Both the position numbers and the translations under genes were made by a program. A stretch of DNA of 64,000 nucleotides, from NCBI GenBank assembly GCA_964612555.1, contig CAZTBW010000001.1:1-64000 (forward strand), written 5' to 3'. The first letter of the stretch is position 1; every line of letters starts with the position of its first letter. The notes under the pieces are model-generated. The model was not told where the DNA came from, did not search any database, and saw only the letters and a program-made list of their open reading frames with translations. This DNA comes from DAOLCO01 sp964612555 (GTDB lineage: Bacteria; Bdellovibrionota_C; UBA2361; SZUA-149; DAOLCO01). Of this stretch, positions 59,164 through 64,000 are shown piece by piece.

Positions 59164-59853
59164 GTGCTACTAAGAATACAAAATCTTTTCCTGAAGGAAT
59201 ATTATCTTAAGATTCGACAGTGCCAGACCATTATTGGTATTTTTCTGTTTTCGGTTTTATTCTCCATTCTTCTTGCTTTTCTTCTCAGACATCTCTCTGT
59301 GAGAGTCGATGAGTTGGGTATTATCGCTCTTCCCGCTTTCTGGATTATATTTCTCTCTACGGTATTCAGGTATTCTCTTCATTCATATTCTGAAGAAATC
59401 CATTCGGGAATATTCAAAAATCAGATTCTTAGTGGGTATCGTCCGGGTGAAATATTTTATGTAAAGTTGTTTGTGGATTGTCTTTTTGCGGTATTTCTTT
59501 TGTCTTTTCAGTTTCTGGTTTTCTTTCTCCTGCTTGGTATTCCTCAGGCAGGGTCAATATTTTTACAGGTTTTTTTGGGTTTTCTTGTCTCACTTCCGGC
59601 GGTTATTTCAATTACCTCTCTTGGTGCCTGCATGAGCCATCGAAGTGGTAGAGAAGAGATCCTGATGCCAATTCTTGCAATACCTCTGCTTTTGCTTATT
59701 TCTGTATCGGTGGTAAGCTACGGGGAAGAGGTTTTTCGTGGAAATATGGATTTTCCCGATTCGTTTTGGCTTAAAGCATGTGCTGGAATGTCTTTAATTA
59801 TGATAAGTGTTTCAGGGTTTCTCTTTAATGCAATAATCTCAATTCGTGAATAA
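59164..59853 (+). CDS. ccmB: Heme exporter membrane protein CcmB
   Basis: CcmB, 229 residues, six predicted membrane helices. The N-terminal LRIQNLFLKEYYLKIRQCQTI segment and ILSGYRPGEIFYVKLFVDCL, together with SITSLGACMSHRSGREE, match the family. GTG start at 59164, directly behind ccmA. Confidence 0.88.
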   Translation: MLLRIQNLFLKEYYLKIRQCQTIIGIFLFSVLFSILLAFLLRHLSVRVDELGIIALPAFWIIFLSTVFRYSLHSYSEEIHSGIFKNQILSGYRPGEIFYVKLFVDCLFAVFLLSFQFLVFFLLLGIPQAGSIFLQVFLGFLVSLPAVISITSLGACMSHRSGREEILMPILAIPLLLLISVSVVSYGEEVFRGNMDFPDSFWLKACAGMSLIMISVSGFLFNAIISIRE

Positions 59854-59865
59854 ATAGTACCTGTA

Positions 59866-60603
59866 ATGAACTCTAAAAAAAACCTTAGCAGCCTTATCGT
59901 ATGCCTTGGAAATATTTTGGACTATGTCCTGCCGGTAGTACTTTTTATATTAGTGCCACTTTCACTTTATTATACTTTTGTGATTGCCCCGGATGAAAAA
60001 ATAATGGGTGCGGTGCAGCGTGTGTTGTATTTTCATGTGGGTTCTGCCTTTGCTTCTTACCTTATGCTGGGGGTTTTATTTGTATGCAGTATTTTTTATT
60101 TTGCGTTTAAAGAGGTAAAATTTTTTCATATTTCCCGTGCGGCAGGAGGAGTCGCGTTTCTTTTCAGTACTGTGGTGCTTGTTTCCGGTATGCTTTGGGG
60201 ATATTCCTCCTGGAATACCTGGTGGAATTGGGAGCCTCGACTGGTATCAATGCTGGTTCTCTGGGTGTTTCTTCTTTCTTTTCTTTATATACAAAATTTA
60301 AATTATAGTTCGGAGGAGCTTAAAGCGGGTGTTTCCTCTGTTCTTGGATTACTTTGTGCGCTTCAGGTGCCTCTTGTGGTATTTTCTATCAAGCTTCTTG
60401 AGAGAACCCAGCAACTTCATCCCGAAGTTGTTGCCAGTGGTGGATTGACTGTTCCTGAATACAGGCATGCCATGATTATTACGAGTGTGACGCTCTTACT
60501 TTTTTCCGCATATATATGCAGGCTTTCATACCGCTTTATCGCAGTTAATGAAAGTAGTGTTCTATTAAAAAGAAAGTTCTTAATGAGACCTCAGGAGAAA
60601 TAG
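59866..60603 (+). CDS. ccmC: Heme exporter protein CcmC
   Basis: CcmC, 245 residues, six helices, attaches heme to CcmE. The WWD domain reads WGYSSWNTWWNWEPRLVSML (about 116-135), with the usual Asp of WWxWDxRLT changed to Glu. Heme-ligand histidines are in YFHVGSAFASY and a C-terminal region with LHPEVVA. Between ccmB and the tiny ccmD. Confidence 0.9.
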   Translation: MNSKKNLSSLIVCLGNILDYVLPVVLFILVPLSLYYTFVIAPDEKIMGAVQRVLYFHVGSAFASYLMLGVLFVCSIFYFAFKEVKFFHISRAAGGVAFLFSTVVLVSGMLWGYSSWNTWWNWEPRLVSMLVLWVFLLSFLYIQNLNYSSEELKAGVSSVLGLLCALQVPLVVFSIKLLERTQQLHPEVVASGGLTVPEYRHAMIITSVTLLLFSAYICRLSYRFIAVNESSVLLKRKFLMRPQEK

Positions 60604-60605
60604 CT

Positions 60606-60749
60606 ATGTACACAAGATCCTTTGAAATGCTCTTCTATACCTATACGGTGATCTGGTTGATCGTATTTGTGTATCTTATGTTTCTCTCATATCGTGCCGG
60701 CAGGCTTGAGAAAAGAATTAAGGAACTTGAAAATTCGCTTGAGCAGTAA
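60606..60749 (+). CDS. ccmD: Heme exporter protein CcmD
   Basis: A 47-residue protein with one membrane helix (about 11-29, YTYTVIWLIVFVYLMFLSY) and a basic/coiled-coil tail (RLEKRIKELENSLEQ). Size, topology and position directly after ccmC identify CcmD, which helps release holo-CcmE. Its stop codon abuts the ATG of engB. Confidence 0.8.
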   Translation: MYTRSFEMLFYTYTVIWLIVFVYLMFLSYRAGRLEKRIKELENSLEQ

Positions 60750-61433
60750 ATGGAAAAAGATACGAAGGCTGGAAATTTCTCCATTGGGCACTCATCCAGG
60801 TTTGTTCTCAAGAGTTCTGATTTCCTGTATAGTGCAGATTCTATTTCATCTCTTCCATCTGAGGATGAGGGTCATCGTGAGCTTGCAATTATTGGCAGAT
60901 CTAATGTTGGTAAATCAAGCCTTCTCAATGCGCTTTTGGAACGAAAGAAGCTTGCACGAGTCGGAAAAACGCCAGGTGCTACTAAAGTATTTTGTTTTTA
61001 TGAAGTGGTATTTAAAGATGTAAGTGAAGACCCGCCCTCAATACATAGGGGCATGCTGGTTGATCTTCCTGGCTACGGCTATGCAAAAGTCTCAGAGCGT
61101 CAGCGTAGCGGATGGAAGAAAACATTACATCATTATCTTGGTTCAAGAAGCTCACTTCAGGCAGTGCTTTTGCTGGTCGATGCAAGGCGGGAACTTGAAG
61201 AAGAAGAGTTGGAAATAATCGAAGTGGGGCGAGAAGGGGGCTTGCTTATTTGTCTAACCAAATCTGATAAAGTATCAAAAAATGATATTGCAAAAAAGAT
61301 TTCAGCAATAAGCAGGCAGACGGGACTTCCAATGCACGCCATTACAAGTGTCAGCACTGTGGGTAAGGACTCATTTAAGCGCCTTCAGCTCCTGCGAGAA
61401 ACGGTGCTTTCATATTTTCTGAATAATGAATGA
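60750..61433 (+). CDS. engB: Ribosome biogenesis GTP-binding protein EngB (YihA/YsxC)
   Basis: EngB, 227 residues, a TRAFAC GTPase involved in 50S assembly. G1 GRSNVGKSSLLNALL (about 50-64), G2 GATKVF, G3 VDLPGYGYAKVS (about 104-115) and G4 CLTKSDK (about 167-173). Unlike the usual 195-210 residues it has a slightly longer N-terminus. ATG at 60750 is immediately behind ccmD; its end overlaps the next gene by 8 bp. Confidence 0.92.
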   Translation: MEKDTKAGNFSIGHSSRFVLKSSDFLYSADSISSLPSEDEGHRELAIIGRSNVGKSSLLNALLERKKLARVGKTPGATKVFCFYEVVFKDVSEDPPSIHRGMLVDLPGYGYAKVSERQRSGWKKTLHHYLGSRSSLQAVLLLVDARRELEEEELEIIEVGREGGLLICLTKSDKVSKNDIAKKISAISRQTGLPMHAITSVSTVGKDSFKRLQLLRETVLSYFLNNE

Positions 61434-62355
61434 GCTGATAACGGTTATTATCCCAAGCTGGAACCGCCCTGAATTGACCGTAAGGGCAATTCACTCAGTA
61501 CTTGCTCAAAGGTACCCTCATTTTGAACTTATTGTCGTAAACGATGGTTCAACTGAAGATTATTCCGAAGTTGAAAGACTTCTGAAAGCTTCAGAGCAGA
61601 GGTATATTACTACAACAAACAGAGGGGTGTCCTCTGCAAGAAACGCTGGAATTGCTGGAGCAAAAGGTAAGTGGATATGTTTTCTTGATTCCGATGATCT
61701 CTGGCTTCCTGAAAAACTTGAAGCACAAATGTCATATATCAGAGAGCATCCGGAGTGTCGTGTTATCCAGACCTATGAAAAGTGGATAAGAAAGGGGAAG
61801 GAAGTGAATATTCCCGAGAGATTACTTCCTGTATCGGGTGAGGCTTTTTTGAAATCGCTTCATCTTTGTTGCATCAGCCCGTCTGCGGTAATGATCAAAA
61901 AAGAAGTATTTGATAAAACGGGAGTTTTTGATGAGCGATTTATCGTATGTGAAGATTATGATCTTTGGCTGAGACTTACTTCTTTTTTTCCGGTACATTT
62001 GATTAAAGAGTGTCTGGTAGTGAAATATTCTGAGCCACATCCTCAGCTTTCAAGGAGTCAGGTGGCAATGGATCGTTTCAGAGTGTATGCACTGCTTAAG
62101 TATCTTTCATATCAGGATGTTCCTTCTGAAAATAAATCCTTTGTATCTGATATTCTTATTAAAAAACTTGATATTCTTCATGCGGGAGCCTCTAAAAGAG
62201 GTAAATCAGGCGATGCAGAGAGGTATAAGGGGTTAAGGGAAGCTCTTGATGCTTTATTCTGTAGTGATATGAATGAAGATTGTTATACTATTATGGAAAC
62301 TCTCCTGAATGAATCGACGTATTTACTGGATAAGCGTTTTGTGAGTGAGGAATGA
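61426..62355 (+). CDS. Family 2 glycosyltransferase
   Basis: A 309-residue GT-A fold glycosyltransferase: VIIPSWNRPELTVRAIHSVL at the start, FELIVVNDGSTED (about 36-48), and the metal-binding DSDD motif in WICFLDSDDLWLPEKLE (about 80-96). Substrate is unknown; similar proteins add sugars to lipopolysaccharide or O-antigen. Overlaps both engB and hemD by a few bases, so it is co-transcribed with them. Confidence 0.85.
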   Translation: MNELITVIIPSWNRPELTVRAIHSVLAQRYPHFELIVVNDGSTEDYSEVERLLKASEQRYITTTNRGVSSARNAGIAGAKGKWICFLDSDDLWLPEKLEAQMSYIREHPECRVIQTYEKWIRKGKEVNIPERLLPVSGEAFLKSLHLCCISPSAVMIKKEVFDKTGVFDERFIVCEDYDLWLRLTSFFPVHLIKECLVVKYSEPHPQLSRSQVAMDRFRVYALLKYLSYQDVPSENKSFVSDILIKKLDILHAGASKRGKSGDAERYKGLREALDALFCSDMNEDCYTIMETLLNESTYLLDKRFVSEE

Positions 62356-63173
62356 ATACAGTAAGTGAACTTTTAATTACAAGGGAAAGAGAATTTATTC
62401 TTTCCCGGAGTTCTGAAGCGCTTCTTTCAAAACTGGAAGCAGCGTATTCGCTTATATATCTTCCTCTCATGAGATTTTCATATAATTCTTTTAATTTTGA
62501 TGAAATATTTTCATCTTTTGAATCCTCAACTTTCAAACCCTGGGTTCTTCTTACGAGTGGAAATTCCATAGCTTCTCTTAATGGGATAGATTGCAGTAGG
62601 TGCAGATTTGCCGTTATTGGTTCTTCTACTGCGGACATGATTGAGGAAGCAGGGTATGTTCCGGAGTTCGTCTCTTCGACTTCAAATGCAGAGGCGTTTG
62701 GAACAGAGTTTTTTGATAAAGTCCTGGAAGGAAATCCCGCTGTACCGCTTATTCTTTTACAGGGAAATACTGCTGATAGTACCATGCAGGATTTTTTATC
62801 TACACGCTCTGAAAGATTACTTTGTCTTACTTCGTATGAAGTTAAGAGAAATGAATTGTCTGAAATGGAAAGGGATGTCTTGATCCGGTTCTTGGATTCG
62901 TCTTTCAGGAGATCTAAAGAGAGAAAGAGAAGGAACAGTGTTCTCTTTTTGAGTGCGCTTCAGGGAAATTACTTTATTGAGGAGTGCCATAAAATATCAT
63001 CAGAAGATGTCGACTTATCTGATCTTCAGGCGATGCTGACTTCTCTTCGGATTTTTAGTATCGGGGGGAAGACAAGTGAGTCTCTGCAAGCTCTGGGCTT
63101 TAAGGACATTGTTACGGCTGGAGTTTCTCGTGTTTATTCTGTTCTGGATGATATAATCAGGAACGATCTTTAA
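62352..63173 (+). CDS. hemD: Uroporphyrinogen-III synthase
   Basis: HemD, 273 residues, cyclises hydroxymethylbilane with ring D inversion to uroporphyrinogen III. The family is poorly conserved; recognisable parts are YNSFNFDEIFSSFESSTF, the LLTSGNSIASLNG strand, FAVIGSSTADMIEEAGYVPE and SIGGKTSESLQALGFKDIVTA near the C-terminus. Heme supply and cytochrome c maturation fit together. Overlaps the glycosyltransferase by 4 bp. Confidence 0.8.
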   Translation: MNTVSELLITREREFILSRSSEALLSKLEAAYSLIYLPLMRFSYNSFNFDEIFSSFESSTFKPWVLLTSGNSIASLNGIDCSRCRFAVIGSSTADMIEEAGYVPEFVSSTSNAEAFGTEFFDKVLEGNPAVPLILLQGNTADSTMQDFLSTRSERLLCLTSYEVKRNELSEMERDVLIRFLDSSFRRSKERKRRNSVLFLSALQGNYFIEECHKISSEDVDLSDLQAMLTSLRIFSIGGKTSESLQALGFKDIVTAGVSRVYSVLDDIIRNDL

Positions 63174-63179
63174 GAGGAC

Positions 63180-63395
63180 TTAAAAATCACCATTAACATA
63201 TCTGTCTGAGTATGATGAGATTCTTCTATTTTTATAATCTTCTTCTATCCACACACCAGCACGGCGTTTTGCATCCTGTATCCCGTGATGGAGATTGTCA
63301 TAATCATTTTTTTTCATTCCACTGTAGAGAAAAGGGATACTGAGTATTATCACCCCGACAATAGACCCCAAAATTAGTACAATTTTACCGTTCAT
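63180..63395 (-). CDS. Hypothetical small membrane protein
   Basis: A 71-residue protein with one N-terminal membrane helix (VLILGSIVGVIILSIPFLY, about 5-23) and a charged C-terminal tail with many Lys, Arg, Asp and Tyr residues. ATG 63395 is preferred to TTG 63404. Convergent with hemD, 6 bp apart. No family recognised. Confidence 0.45.
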   Translation of the reverse strand: MNGKIVLILGSIVGVIILSIPFLYSGMKKNDYDNLHHGIQDAKRRAGVWIEEDYKNRRISSYSDRYVNGDF

Positions 63396-63509
63396 AAGCA
63401 ACAATTTCCAATATTAACACCCTCATGGTAGATATGAAGAGAATTTCCTTAAGTGTGCTATAACAATACTCTTTTTATAAATTTATATATAATTATTTCG
63501 TGTTTGATT

Positions 63510-64000
63510 ATGACTGATGTGCTTCCTAAGTATTCGTATCCAAAAGAAAAAATCAAGATTATTCTTACTGAGCGGATTGACTCATCTGCAAGGCAGTGTT
63601 TTGAGGAGTCAGGTTATACGGTTAGTGAGCTTCCCACCGCACTTGAAGGGGAGGCACTCCGGGAGCATATAGAGGATGTGCATGTTCTGGGGGTCAGATC
63701 GAGGTCGCATATCACCGAAGAGTTTCTTTCACAGGCAAAGCGGCTTTTGTGTATAGGCTGTTTTACTGTTGGGACTGATCAGGTGGAGCTGGATGCTGCA
63801 AGAAAATATGGAGTGCCGGTATTTAATGCCCCATACAGTAGTACAAGAAGTGTTGCTGAGTTGACACTGGGCTGTATGGTGGCACTTGCAAGAAGGTTAG
63901 GTGATCAGAACACCAACATGCATAACAGGAAATGGGAAAAGGTAGCAAAAGGCTGTTATGAAATCAGGAACAAGACTCTTGGAATTGTTGGGTATGGGCA
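63510..64000 (+). CDS. serA: D-3-phosphoglycerate dehydrogenase, 5' part
   Basis: The first 163 residues of SerA, which opens serine synthesis by oxidising 3-phosphoglycerate; the gene continues beyond the window edge. The substrate-domain pattern GCFTVGTDQVELDAARKYG and FNAPYSSTRSVAEL (about 85-115) resembles the E. coli-type enzyme, and the start of the NAD Rossmann motif LGIVGYG is at the very end. Catalytic residues lie outside the window. TATAAT at 63488-63493 could be the -10 but no matching -35 is seen. Confidence 0.93.
   Translation, partial: MTDVLPKYSYPKEKIKIILTERIDSSARQCFEESGYTVSELPTALEGEALREHIEDVHVLGVRSRSHITEEFLSQAKRLLCIGCFTVGTDQVELDAARKYGVPVFNAPYSSTRSVAELTLGCMVALARRLGDQNTNMHNRKWEKVAKGCYEIRNKTLGIVGYG

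Noticed and set aside
63488..63493. TATAAT before serA as promoter
   Set aside because: AT-rich region; no -35 match at 16-18 bp.

Overview
The window looks like a chromosomal segment of a Gram-negative bacterium of moderate GC (roughly 40-43 % by eye). Lipoproteins with lipoboxes, a CpoB-like TPR protein, a periplasmic cytochrome c maturation (Ccm) system and a SurA/PpiD-like chaperone point to an outer membrane. A sigma-54 gene, a PyrR-controlled pyrimidine operon, a bacillithiol pathway and a Desulfovibrio-like variant Ccm system together suggest a delta-proteobacterial-type or otherwise deep-branching Gram-negative lineage. I cannot place it more exactly from sequence alone.

Layout. 1-6.4 kb is an accessory-looking stretch: a cupin, a methyltransferase, a short asparaginase-like protein lacking a key Asp, a prolyl-tRNA editing protein, a REP-associated (RAYT/Y1) transposase preceded by 65-bp repeats, a DMT exporter and an M20 amidohydrolase. 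6.5-11.1 kb holds rpoN (with a near-consensus sigma-54 promoter in front of it), a CpoB-like lipoprotein, ribF and rluD. 11.1-19.1 kb is a pyrimidine operon (pyrR-pyrB-pyrC-carA-carB-greA) with a sigma-70 promoter and a PyrR-binding leader. 19.4-26.5 kb is the conserved rimP-nusA-infB-rbfA-nrnA-truB translation operon. It is followed by a lower-GC type II restriction-modification pair of the TdeIII/MjaII kind.

29.0-31.9 kb is an RNA-rich region: tRNA-Ser(UGA), tRNA-Ser(GCU), tRNA-Arg(ACG), tRNA-Ser(GGA) and the small SRP RNA, with a membrane glycosyltransferase between them. Two of the tRNA-Ser genes are followed by a tail repeat that ends in a second copy of the tRNA's own 3' end. 31.9-45.3 kb carries dnaX, recR, ppx, rpmG, accB, accC and a set of envelope proteins, several of unknown function. 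45.3-49.6 kb is a complete bacillithiol cluster (bshA, bshB1, bshC) plus a co-transcribed SAM methyltransferase that could make N-methyl-bacillithiol. 50-54 kb has an SseB-family protein, glycyl-tRNA synthetase, rsmE and an RpoH-like sigma factor. 54-63 kb is a long run: a degenerate LytM/M23 protein, ccmE-ccmF-ccmI-like-ccmA-ccmB-ccmC-ccmD, engB, a family 2 glycosyltransferase and hemD. The window ends inside serA.

The most unusual signals are non-coding. (1) Two 126-128 bp hairpin elements (8055-8182 and 31586-31711, opposite orientation) share an 18-bp and a 12-bp internal motif. Their long arms differ in sequence but remain self-complementary in each copy, a covariation pattern expected of a selected RNA or ssDNA structure. 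(2) The tRNA-Ser tail repeats. (3) The PyrR leader and the sigma-54 promoter of rpoN. Among proteins, the CcmE with CxxxY and no CcmG/CcmH in the cluster, and the methyltransferase in the bacillithiol operon, deserve attention.
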